From Bettongia penicillata ogilbyi (Eukaryota; Chordata; Mammalia; Diprotodontia; Potoroidae): a DNA stretch of 64,000 bases. The translations under genes and the position numbers were made by a program. The notes beneath the pieces were generated by a model that was not told the DNA's origin, searched no databases, and saw only the letters and a program-made list of their open reading frames with translations. Shown here piece by piece: positions 1 to 9,560 of the stretch. Positions within the stretch are counted from its first letter, which is position 1. The number at the start of each line of letters is the position of its first letter. Where the stretch lies: contig JAJHZJ010000531.1 in the NCBI GenBank assembly GCA_023548195.1, positions 4,760,802 to 4,824,801 of the forward strand, given 5' to 3'.

Positions 1-431
1 GTGTATACAATAATAAATAACCTTTTATTCCATATATACTTGCAAGGAATAGCTATTTAGGTGTACAAAGTGGGCATAACCAGATGAAAGGCACATGGTA
101 TAAGTAAGTGGTTAATAATTGCTTAACTTTGGAAAGGCAAGACTGAGTCTTCTTGGACCTATCAAAAGCTTGTTTTCATGGTCTCTTGTCTACTTTGATA
201 GAGGCACTTAACCAAACAACCACATGGTCATTTGAGCCAGGAAATAAGTGTGTAGCTTTCACTTTTCTCCTCTGCAGATACTCTCCTAGAGTTAGCATTG
301 TTAGAGAACAGGGTTAGGGTTCATCCTAGAACAGCAGCCTCCTACTTGGTACTATATGATTTTATTGCTAGTTTTATTTCACTTTCTTGTGTTACTGTTT
401 TCAAGTATTTTTCATCTGAAAATGAACTGCA

Positions 432-699
432 ACTGGGTGTGGTGGCTCCCACCTGCAATTCTCTGCAAAGCGGGGAGGCTGAAACTGGTGGATCCCCTTG
501 TGTTTGGGGAAGGCGATTGGGTGTCTACCCTACATTTGCCACCATGACGGTGCACCCTTGAGAGCAGGAGGGACAAATCATTTCAGGTCAGAGATGAAGA
601 AAGCCAGAGCCTTGTGTTGGTCCCTGGTGGGGTGATCAGGCCTCTTAAGTGGCTGATGAACTAGCAACCAATCTGGAGAGAATAAGGAAACCCAGACTC
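432..699 (+). pseudogene. 7SL (SRP) RNA retropseudogene
   Basis: The segment starts ctgggtgtggtggctccc, a diverged form of the 7SL start, and follows the RNA almost end to end. It shows ggggaggctgaaactggtgg (Alu-domain 5' arm), then gattgggtgtct, then a ggtgatcag block and a terminal gagaataaggaaaccc resembling the 3' arm. It runs into an A-rich stretch. The length is about 268 nt against about 300 for 7SL. Because it covers the central S domain it is a 7SL copy, not an Alu/B1-type SINE. Divergence is high, so it is old. Confidence 0.7.
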
Positions 700-1014
700 A
701 AAACACAGCAAGAAAGTAAAATGCGTTTGATATCACTGATGTCTTTGAAGCTGGTTTCCACCGGAAGACTGAAGTCTCTGCCAGCTCTCAGGTTGTATTT
801 GTTTTTTCGGTCCTGAAAAGGTAGTGTTCACTTTTCCATAATAAAGAGAACATGTGTTTTTCTTCAGGTCCTTTCCAAAAAAGACAAAAGTAGACTGGGT
901 AAAGTTTACCCTTATTTTCTTCTGGGAAGAGCCCTTTTCTCTGTAACATGAAGACTTGGCAGATTCCTGGACTTAAGCCACTCCTTCACAACTGCCATAA
1001 TGCACCCCCCCCTT

Positions 1015-1329
1015 GGGGCAGCTAGGTGGTGTAGTGGATGGAGCACCAGTACAGGAGTCAGGAGGACCTGAGTTCAAATCTTACCTCAGATACTTGACGC
1101 TCACTAGCTGTATGACCTTGGGCAAGTCACTTAACCCCAATTGCCTATCTTGGGTCAACTCCAGTCATCCTGATGAGTATCTGTTTCCTGGATTCAGATG
1201 GCTCTGGAGGAGAAGTGAGACTGGTGACCTGCATAGCCCTCCCTCACTCAAAACAAAGTCAAGTGCAAGTCATGTCATCATTTCTTTGATGATGGCATGG
1301 TCTTCTTTGGCAATGAAGGACGAACACAC
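1015..1329 (+). mobile_element. Marsupial tRNA-derived SINE with RTE-type tail
   Basis: The tRNA-like head (ggggcagctaggtggtgtag, then gagttcaaatc as B-box region) is followed by ttgggcaagtcacttaa. The 3' part (gtcatgtcatcatttc, then atggtcttctttggcaatga) is typical of marsupial SINEs mobilised by an RTE LINE (Mar1/WALLSI-like). The flanks share aatgcacccccc at 999-1010 and near 1330-1340, a target-site duplication. It lies in an SLC12A7 intron. Confidence 0.88.
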
Positions 1330-1525
1330 AATGCACCCCCACCCAGCTTATCTCAATGTCTTCTTCAATTCCTTGAGAAAGGAAACCAGATTATTGTGCC
1401 CAGACACAGAATAAACAGTGAAGAGTTTAGCAGATGTCCTACAGCTTTAGCTGTGCCATAGCTAAATTGATCAACATTATTGACAACTATATGCAAGGCA
1501 TTAATCAAATGAACCCGTTCTCAAG

Positions 1526-1745
1526 GAGGAAGCTGGGTGACAGTGGATAGGGCATTGATGTTGGAATTAGGAAGACCTATTCTTATCTCTCTTCCCTTTC
1601 TGCCCATATTTAATAACTGTATGATTGTAGATAAATTACTCTGCCTCAGTTTCCTTATCTGTGAAATGGGGCTAATAAAACTATTGTATTTGCCTCACAG
1701 GAGTGGTTGTAAGGATCCAGTGAGACATTGAATGTTGAATATTTT
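1526..1745 (+). mobile_element. MIR-type CORE-SINE
   Basis: It has a degraded tRNA-like head (agctgggtgacagtggat), the core cctcagtttccttatctg, and the tail cctcacaggagtggttgtaa, followed by gtgagacattgaatg. Order and orientation match MIR/Ther-1-type elements. Confidence 0.75.
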
Positions 1746-3360
1746 GCAATAACAGCTTATACCAACATCTGAAAGGCTAAAAGCTCTTTATTCACATGTA
1801 GGACTACAGTATGGCCCTAGTATCCACTGCAGCCTACCACCATTAATTTCCCTAAAGAGATTCATTTAGTACTCCAGGCTTTAGAAAGCCTGGAGATGCT
1901 TTCTAATATATGTTTTCTCTTTCCCCCTAATTCTCATTCCCTTCTCCAAGCTTTAGAAAATAGCAGGTAACTTAAAGGATCTTTTCTACCATGCTTTTCC
2001 ACTTAAAGGAGTAAAGGTGAAGGTCAGGGATTTTCTGGTGCCCCCAGTAAGAGAGAGGTATATCTAACAAGTACTCTAGCATGCTGATACAATTCCACCT
2101 CCTGGTTTCATATCCATCCTTGATCATAGCTTAACTACATAGCCTTCTTAAGATAGGTCGCATCCTGTGTAACATCTTAGCTCATGCATCCTGTGGGACT
2201 GCAATTTGCCTGTTAATATAATTTGAAAAGGGAAAGGCAAACCTACAAAAGTTTCAATTGCATTTATTGAAGTGGGCCACTGTGACCTAACACATGTCAG
2301 GCAGCACCTTTCTGGACTATGTGTTTTGGGGGAAAGGCCATTGTTCTTATACTTCAGAGCTATTAGGTCTGTAGCCTACTGCTTTGTATTTAATCGATGC
2401 TTATTACATACTTGTTCAATGAATGAGCAAATGTTCCTGCAGCTACTATACCCAATTCTTAAAAGTAGATTTGATTTTTCCCATTATTGGGGTTCTCCCT
2501 CTTTACCAAAACATATGTAATGTGGAGAAACATTCTGAGATATGGAAGATGAATCTGGTCCTCTCAGCATAGGTTCAAAAATGAGAGCAAGGGAATGCAT
2601 TTGTCCCCTACCCTGTTATCGGTGTCCCACCATAGGATTCCCTCAGGGACAGCTAATGTAGGTTGTGAAAAGGGAATGTCACTTAAAACCTCATAGATTT
2701 GAAAGTGTTGTGTTTCGGATGCCTGCCCATCCTTAGTAGAAGCAGAATGTTCGTGGTACGTACATCTACATAATCCTTTGCCTGGATGTGGGTGGAAAAA
2801 CTGGGCAGCTGATGCAAGTGATAATTACTTTCCATTTTACTCTGACTCAGGAACTTAATATTGCCTCTTTAAAAGAATTGGCAAAAGAAGGTCATGGGGC
2901 ACACAGCATCTTATGCAAGACTTCAGCTCCCTTTACAAAGGCATTAGAACACATTGCACTTACATTCCAAAAAGTTGCAGACGAATAAAAGCCACGATTA
3001 GATTTGTAAGCTCTTGGATAGGAGAGACTACATCTTTTCTTTCACCACCCAGTATGGTGAATTTTCAGTAGATACTTGTGTGGTTGATTGCATCCTGTGC
3101 CTAAGGCTCAGTAGACAAGTTTGCATATGTGATTTAACATCCAGTTCTCCCCTATTTGATGTTACTAATAGTTGTTTGTAAGGTGAAAAAGGAATTAAGA
3201 TAAAATGAAATAATTTTGAAATTGTGATTGATGTTCAAATTATATTTTGGGGTAGTCTTAAGAATTTTATGCAGATGTAGCCAGGATACTTTGTTCCTGA
3301 GTGAAGAAAACTTTTGTATTATCTCATCTGTGGTCAAGCATAAATTCATCATTGAAGTAA

Positions 3361-3410
3361 CAGTAGTAGCAGCAGCTGTAGTAGTAGTAGCAGTAGTAAT
3401 TGTCGTAGTA
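3361..3410. repeat. (GTA)n trinucleotide repeat, imperfect
   Basis: Tandem agt/gta units with interspersed agc units lie about 100 bp upstream of the candidate cassette exon acceptor. Confidence 0.85.
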
Positions 3411-3509
3411 TTAACTATTATGTTAATAATAGAGTAATAGTATTATTGCCTTATGAGTAATAATTGTTTTCCTTTTGTCTGCTTGTACCTGGTGACCTTG
3501 ATGTCCCAG

Positions 3510-3626
3510 ATTCAGAGCATCTCTAATGAGTCTCGATGCTCTATCAGAAGGAAGAGCCGCTCTGGCCCACAGTCCGTTGGTCAGGATGTACAGGCCCTGC
3601 TGCCTAATGACAGTCAAGAGGAAGAG
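3510..3626 (+). CDS. SLC12A7: KCC4 candidate cassette exon (Ser940-like segment)
   Basis: This 117-nt exon encodes 39 residues of the cytosolic C-terminal tail of a K-Cl cotransporter. It is flanked by an acceptor (gatgtcccag) and a donor (GAG then gtagtt) and is phase 0 at both ends, so it can be skipped without changing frame. The peptide contains IQSISNESRCSIRRK and ends in an acidic run (SQEEE). From family knowledge this parallels the KCC2 (SLC12A5) segment ITDESRGSIRRK, whose serine is the Ser940 PKC site. The next exon continues with AQLIHDRN, as KCC2 continues with VQLIHD. As I recall, human KCC4, KCC1 and KCC3 go directly to the AQL exon, so this is probably an alternative or lineage-retained exon. 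The donor is weak. The preceding constitutive exon is not seen and probably lies left of the window. Confidence 0.8.
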
Positions 3627-4249
3627 GTAGTTTAAAATGGTCCCTGGTTGCACATTCCACCCTAGTCCCAACACTTAAAGTGCCACAGCTGTGCATCCTG
3701 GATTATGGTGACTGTTACTGGATTTTTCAAAACCAGGCTCAAAGTATCCATTCTGTTCAGGGAATTCAACAATCTCAGAATCTGAAATTTTTCTTCAAGG
3801 TTTTATTTACCATTCGAGGTGGTCCTGTTTTCTTGTTAAATTGCAAGAGAGTATATTTAATTCAGGTATTTATCTTTTGTGAACTCTTCTAATTATACCC
3901 GCTGTTTATAGACTGATATTTTTCCTTATGACCTCTTGAGACTTCTGTCTGGATTTGTGCCTTGGTACTTATATAATATAAAAAAAAAAATCTTCATTGG
4001 CTCATAAATCTATCTCTGGAAAGGAACCTGTTAGGGATCTTCCACAGCAGAGAAGCCAAATGACATCCGGTATGACCCAGGGCAGAAGTTGAACCCAGAT
4101 CTTCCACCTTTTAGATCAGATCTTTCATTCCACTGCTGCACACACATTTTGTGTTTTAAAGTTATTGGATTGCTGTATTCCAAATGAAACCATTTGTTTT
4201 GAATCCCCAGGATCATCTTCTTTGGATGTGGATCGTGTAGCCCTCTCCT

Positions 4250-4395
4250 TTTCAGAGTGCCTTTGCTTCTTTGATTCTCCCACAGCCTTGTGAAATACAT
4301 AAGACTTTTCTTTTCTCAGATAAGAACCTGAGACAGAGGTTGAGTAAGTTTTCCTAAGGTCACCCAACAAGTCAGTGGTGCAGTTTTTAGAAATG
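4250..4395 (-). mobile_element. MIR fragment, antisense
   Basis: The + strand reads tcagataagaacctgagaca followed by aggtcacccaacaagtcag, which is the reverse complement of the MIR core and head-proximal region. Confidence 0.6.
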
Positions 4396-5571
4396 CCCCT
4401 CCATTCTACATTTTCCTAGCTCCTTGCTGTTGTTCCCTCTAGGAATTCATTACCAGGAGCCACATTAAACACATTTACTTCAGGCTTCTCAGCTGAAAAC
4501 CTCTCAAGACATAGCAAAAGATATTCATTGGTATTTTTTTCAGAGATCTTTTGTTACACAGTGCTTTGCAGGGAATCAAGATTCCTTCCAAATGGAAAGG
4601 AACTCTGCTGTAGATAATATAAAAATTATTTCCGTTCAGCTGTGGAATGCAATTTGTGTTTTTGTTTGAATATGAGGGCATCTAATTTGGAAGTTTATGC
4701 TAAAGAAAACAGGTCTACCCTCTCATCGGACATCTTGTTTTCCTGTTCTTCTTGGGACAAGAAAGAATTATCTCTTTAACTGATGCAAAGTACCAGTTTA
4801 AACAAAGGCACTTTGTCAGTTGTGCTTTCAGCTTTATTATTCCTTTAGTGGGGAGAGGATAGGGCTGCTAATTGGCTGTTTTGGTTTAAAATGAGAATTA
4901 AACTTCTTTCCTACTAGTTGGACAATGAATTTCAGTTCAGATGTGCTAAATTTACAGCTTTCACAAATAATTTGGAAATAAGATTTTTTTTTTTAACTAG
5001 AGAAGTAGCAATGGATGGTCTGGAAAAAATAGGACTTAGGTGATTTGGTTTACTTCCTTTCTTTGGCTCCATAAGCTTATTCTTGTCAACACTTCCACCA
5101 CTAAAGTGATCCAAGCTTTCTCATCATATGCAGTAGTATGCAGTAGACCATGTCTTTGCAAAGATCTCCCTGAGGGAACTTCCTTCCAATGCTGTGACTG
5201 TTGTTTGCGTTTTCACATCCACTTTGCGAATGACCCGTCTTTGCCGGTCACATATCCTTGGTCATGTTCCGGCCCCATGCTAGTTGCCTTCATAGGTAAC
5301 ATGTTATTGCCTACTTATATCCAGTATTCTTTTACCTGTGCATCACCTGCAGGTTTGAATCTCCCAAGATCATGATCTGATCACCATGTTACATTAGCAA
5401 ACCAGAAGACTCTTGTAAGCGATTACTTTTGTGACTGTGAGCAGGAAGTACTATGAAACTTTGACTTTTCAAAAAAAAATTGATTTGGATTTCTGCTAAT
5501 GGCTTGGTCATTTCTTAGGTCACTGCAAAAATAGAGTCCAATCTTTTTCCATTTAATAGCATCTTAATGGG

Positions 5572-5801
5572 CAATTAGGTAGTTCAGTGGACAGAGCCCT
5601 GGGAGTCAGTAAGATCTGAGTGCAAATCCAGCACCAGACTCTTACAACCTGGCAAATCACTTAACCCTGTTTGCCTCAGTTCCTCATCTGTAAAATGATC
5701 TGGAGAAAGAAATGGCAAACCACTCCAGAATTTTTGTCAAGAAAACCCCAAGTGGGGTCACCCCATTTTTCAGACACAGCTGTAACGACTGAATAACAAG
5801 C
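5572..5801 (+). mobile_element. Marsupial tRNA-derived SINE, full length
   Basis: The head caattaggtagttcagtgga is followed by aaatcacttaaccctgtttg, cctcatctgtaaaatgatct, ggcaaaccactccag and the tail tgtaacgactgaataac. A perfect 14-bp target-site duplication (agcatcttaatggg) flanks it at 5,558-5,571 and 5,802-5,815. The family (Mon1-like) recurs antisense at several places in the window. Confidence 0.9.
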
Positions 5802-6633
5802 AGCATCTTAATGGGTGATAATTCACCTCAATCCGAAGTCATCTAGTTGACCCTCCTTCCTCACCCACATGCAGGTAGTTTAATTAAAACCAAAAAAATC
5901 TATCTTTCAGCTTCTGTTGATGTTTTGTCTGCTTTATCATGATGAAAGAATGAAACGAGCCATTCCACCTTTCAATTACCAATTAAATTATTTCATAAAA
6001 TATGGCACTTTAAGTGTTTTTCCTGTACAAACAGGAATATGCCTGTCCGTATAGCACTGTGACTATTCTGTTCTCTTCCCACTTGGTGCAGATATAATTT
6101 CTTGATTTCATTTGTCATATGAAATCAAAAGCTTTAATTATAACTGCTGAAAGTTCCTCCCTTCTATACCATTTTACTTATATTTTAACATTTATTTGCT
6201 AGATCTTGTGTGTCAAGTTGCTGCAGAATGGCAAATATTTTAAATCATTATTTCTCCTGTAGGGGGCTGTGATTTGAATTGGGTTTGAATTGCTTGAAAT
6301 TTATTTTCCAGTGCATTTCAGTGTAATGTATTTTCAGAAATGCCTTAATGAGTTTCCTGCTCTTGATGAGTATGATCTCTTCTGATTTAACTGTGTGTGC
6401 TTTAAAATAGCCACAGATTTCCGGTAACTGCTGTGGTCAGAAATTGGAGGAATTATATCAGTATTTATTTAGGAAGTAAATTATTTAGTATTTAGGAAGA
6501 ATTGGGGGATTCCCCCATACTACTGTGAGGTTTTTGGAGAGCAAGCAGTGCAGTCGATTTGGCACTTGACACTATATTTGTAAGATACAAACAAATTTGG
6601 TATTTAATGTGAAGTTAATGTTAAATTGCAAGA

Positions 6634-6673
6634 TGTCCCAAAAGTCTTTGTGTACAGTAAGACATTTGGGACA
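6634..6673. mobile_element. Palindromic mariner-like MITE remnant
   Basis: TGTCCCAAAAGTCTT and the inverted aagacatttgggaca are arranged as a 15-bp imperfect inverted repeat around a 10-nt centre. The terminus resembles short mariner-type palindromic MITEs. It is a collapsed copy with no coding content. Confidence 0.55.
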
Positions 6674-8094
6674 GATATTCTATATAGTACTCAGCTGCAA
6701 AATGTGTAAAACTAAGCCCATACTCACAAGAGTAGGCTGAATGCAATTCACTCAATTACACAGCTGTGTAATTCTCCAGGAGGAGAATTCCAGTTTCTTT
6801 GCCTTGTAAACAGTGTTTCCTTCATTTTAAAATAATTGTGAGCCAACAGCTGTGCTACAAGATCAGCTAGCTATGCAGACTAACCTTCATGTCCTAAAGT
6901 AAGAAAATAAAATTTATAACAGTAAGGTATTTAATGTAAAAATGTACCGGCCTGTATGCAGATATCCTAGAATATGCTTGACTTAAGTCAGGTCTGCCTG
7001 TTTGCCCCTGCTGCAATTCATTTAATAGGAGCTGGATCCTTGGTAAACTGGAGCAGAGTGTTGTCCAGGGGCTACAGATTGGCCTTTTCCTTTACATCTC
7101 TCTTTTCCTCTCCCCAACCCTCCACCCCAATCCCTCTGCCCTCCACTCTCCATCCCTCTGCTCTTACTATTGCAGTTACAAAGAAAGAGATGCAGCAAGA
7201 TTGACTAGAGAAAGCCAGGAAAATCTTGGCATAATGTCTATGGTGACCTCTTAGTGCTCGGGAAAATTCTCTTATTAAAAGAGACCCTTAAAATTCTGTG
7301 TTATATAGAAGGTGCCACCTGTGTTATTAAGAATGAATTTTCTTATCTGGGAATATATTTAGGATTGAAATCACAGGTCTAAACTCCTATCCTTTCCATG
7401 TTTCCTCTAGTGATTCAGAAAAAAAAAAGAGAAAAAAAAAACTTTGAGGAAATCGATTTGTAAGTCATTCACATCTTTGCTGGATTAGTTTAATCATTGT
7501 GCTTCCAACTGGACCGACTTAATTTTATCCTATTTCTTGTAGGAGCCTTCTATAATATCAGACTAAATGGGTATTCATTGAACTAGTATTTGAATAGTGC
7601 TCTGATTTGTTTACCATCACGCCTGGATTTTTAGTTGAAATTTAAAAATTAAGGCAACCACTGAAAATGTGAATAATATCCTTGAGAGGAAAGACATTAC
7701 TAATCCAGTCTGTTCTGATAAATTTCAGGCCTCTCAGAAACAAATCATGTTGGGGTGGGAGTGGGGGTTGCTGTAGAAATCGGGAAATAGTGAGTGATTT
7801 GAAATTGAGCATTTCTTTTTGTTGTAAGGCGGAAAATTACATTCAAATTCTTTGACTGATAGAGCAGGCTTTGAAATGAGTGCTAGCCTAGCCCCATCTC
7901 TAGACACCACCAAGATTCTTGCTTTCACTCATTCTCAGCGTTAGACTTCAGTTGTTGGCACAGAGTCGGCTGCAAGCTGTGGACAGTCCGAGCTCACATC
8001 TCAAATGGTATATGCTACTCCAAACCCTTCTAAATCTTTTTTTAAGTCATAATAAAAATTAATACATTTAAAAACCCACTCAGTAATTAAATAT

Positions 8095-8240
8095 AATAAT
8101 AATATTTAGCTTTTCACCTTCAAAGCCTTTTGTAGGCATTAATTAATCCTTATAAGTTCCCTCCAGGGGGTCAGGCAAATGTTTTGTTTCTTGCCTGTTT
8201 TGTAGAAAGGGAAACTGAGGTACAGCTATTTAGAAACCTC
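8095..8240 (-). mobile_element. MIR-type SINE 3' part, antisense
   Basis: The + strand shows atatttagcttttcacct followed by ccttataagttccct and gaaagggaaactgaggtaca, the reverse of the MIR tail and core. Confidence 0.5.
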
Positions 8241-8870
8241 TTATTAGCCCATGGGTGAGGTGGTAGGTGGGGAGGGGAAGTAAAGAAGTATCACTATCAA
8301 AGCTCACTCTTCCTATGCCTATGAAAAGGAAGAAGCTTCCTGCTTTCATATTTAATTTTACCTTGATTTGCCTCATTAGATGCTGCATTAAAATGTTTAT
8401 TTTTAATGCTATTCAGGTGGCCTGTTGTCTTATCTGTTGTGTGTTCTCCCTCTAGCACCTTGCCAACCCAGCTGTTCTTTATGTATCTATAGCAAGACTA
8501 TCTTTTATCAATAGATAACATGGCATGAAGAAGTTCTAGGAATGGCCCCTTGTCTCCCCCATGGGTCCCCCTGCATCCCCCAGTAAATGGTTTCACTGCT
8601 GCTGCATCATTGGAAAGGCATAATTTTGGGTAAAGGCATGTGTGAACAGTCAAGTGTTCTTAAGAGTTTACACTCAGACTGTTAGCTATCCTGAAGTGAT
8701 TGAGTCTATAGTGTTAATCAAGTTACTATGGATTCAGTAAATTTTGATTGTGTGAGCATAGATAATATTTTAGAACTTGGATGCTGCCTGTGGACTATTG
8801 AGGATCAGCCTGAATGGAAGGGCCTTGATAATTAGAGAATGATATCAGAACCCATGCCATCTGTTTAGAA

Positions 8871-8914
8871 GAAAGGAGGGAAGGGAGAGAGAGAGAGCGG
8901 GGGTGGGGGGGGGG
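8871..8914. repeat. GA-rich then G-rich low-complexity tract
   Basis: A (GA)n stretch runs into gcgggggtgggggggggg. The G runs could form a quadruplex on the transcribed RNA. It lies about 230 bp upstream of the AQLIHDRN exon. Confidence 0.75.
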
Positions 8915-9142
8915 CAATAAAAACTAGGCAGGGGCCAGGAGTGGCACAGGCTGAAGACTAGGGCCCCTTCACAGTCTTGCCTATAGATCTAATCCAGGCC
9001 TGGATCCATCTTTGGGTTCAAGCTGTTTTCAGCCATTATCCTTTAGTTCTATGAAACTGTTGATGTGTCTGATTTTTGTGCAAACATTCCACAAAGGCTG
9101 GACTTAAACTCTCCTTGTTTGCCGTTTCCCCTCTCCTCCCAG

Positions 9143-9309
9143 GCTCAGTTAATACACGACAGAAACACTGCGGCAGTGGCCAGGACAAAAGCAGCAGCTG
9201 CACCGGAGAAAATTCAGATGACTTGGACTAAGGAAAAACTAGTTTCTGAAAAACATAAAAACAAAGACACCAATGCGTCCGGATTCCGAGACATTTTCAC
9301 TTTGAAACC
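9143..9309 (+). CDS. SLC12A7: KCC4 C-terminal tail exon
   Basis: The exon is 167 nt, phase 0 in and phase 2 out. It has a strong polypyrimidine acceptor (ccctctcctcccag) and a near-consensus donor (gtgagt). It encodes 55 complete residues starting AQLIHDRNTAAVART, followed by QMTWTKEKL and ending GFRDIFTLK, with a proline completed by the next exon. The AQLIHDRN start, the TWTKEK block and the GF(R/K)D(I/L)F block are typical of the KCC family, and AQLIHDRNTA is the KCC4 form in my recollection. The segment is cytosolic, between the conserved transporter core and the extreme C terminus, and is variable in length among paralogues. An in-frame TGA overlaps the donor, so read-through would end the protein at once. 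Confidence 0.92.
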
Positions 9310-9487
9310 GTGAGTAGATGTGTTGACCTTTTGGTTAAAACCCCTATGTTATTTAGCAAAAATAACATAAAAAGAAAGATGAGATACCATTTGACTATTG
9401 GTAGCCAGCTAGGAATGAAAATCCTAGTGAGCCTGGAGAAAGGTGTAATTTTGACCTTAGGAGCTAGATTAACCGATGCTGCCTATT

Positions 9488-9560
9488 ATATTTAATAAAC
9501 ATCAAGTGCCCACTGTGTTCCAGGCACTGGGCTAAGCTGGTCTCTGTAAATATTGGGAAA
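9488..9560 (-). mobile_element. L2 3'-tail fragment, antisense
   Basis: The + strand carries ttaataaacatcaagtgccc followed by tgttccaggcactgggctaa, the reverse complement of the L2 3' end. Confidence 0.6.

Larger units (their letters stand above)
1..3509 (+). other. SLC12A7: SLC12A7 intron (partial) upstream of cassette exon
   Basis: No exon was recognised here; in particular the family block ending in EQERE that should precede the tail exons is absent. The intron contains a 7SL pseudogene, an RTE-tailed SINE, a MIR-type SINE and a GTA repeat, each listed separately. The stretches 1-431, 700-998, 1345-1525 and 1750-3355 show no recognisable repeat or gene beyond short AT-rich sequence and a possible L2-tail fragment near 2,385-2,425. 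Confidence 0.6.
3627..9142 (+). other. SLC12A7: SLC12A7 intron between cassette exon and AQLIHDRN exon
   Basis: No coding exon was recognised. The intron holds antisense MIR fragments (about 4,090-4,140, 4,250-4,395, 8,095-8,240), a full SINE at 5,572, a palindromic MITE at 6,634 and a G-rich tract at 8,871. The remaining stretches 3,630-4,090, 4,400-5,557, 5,816-6,630 and 6,680-8,090 contain only AT-rich, apparently unique DNA, including homopolymer A/T runs near 3,980, 4,986 and 7,420. Confidence 0.55.

Noticed and set aside
1015..1100. Possible tRNA gene
   Set aside because: The tRNA-like A and B box region is the head of a SINE; no complete cloverleaf or terminator, and the same head recurs in other copies.
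3510..3626. Cassette exon as a SINE-derived (exonised) sequence
   Set aside because: The peptide parallels the KCC2 tail and the next exon in order and frame, and no SINE sequence overlaps it.
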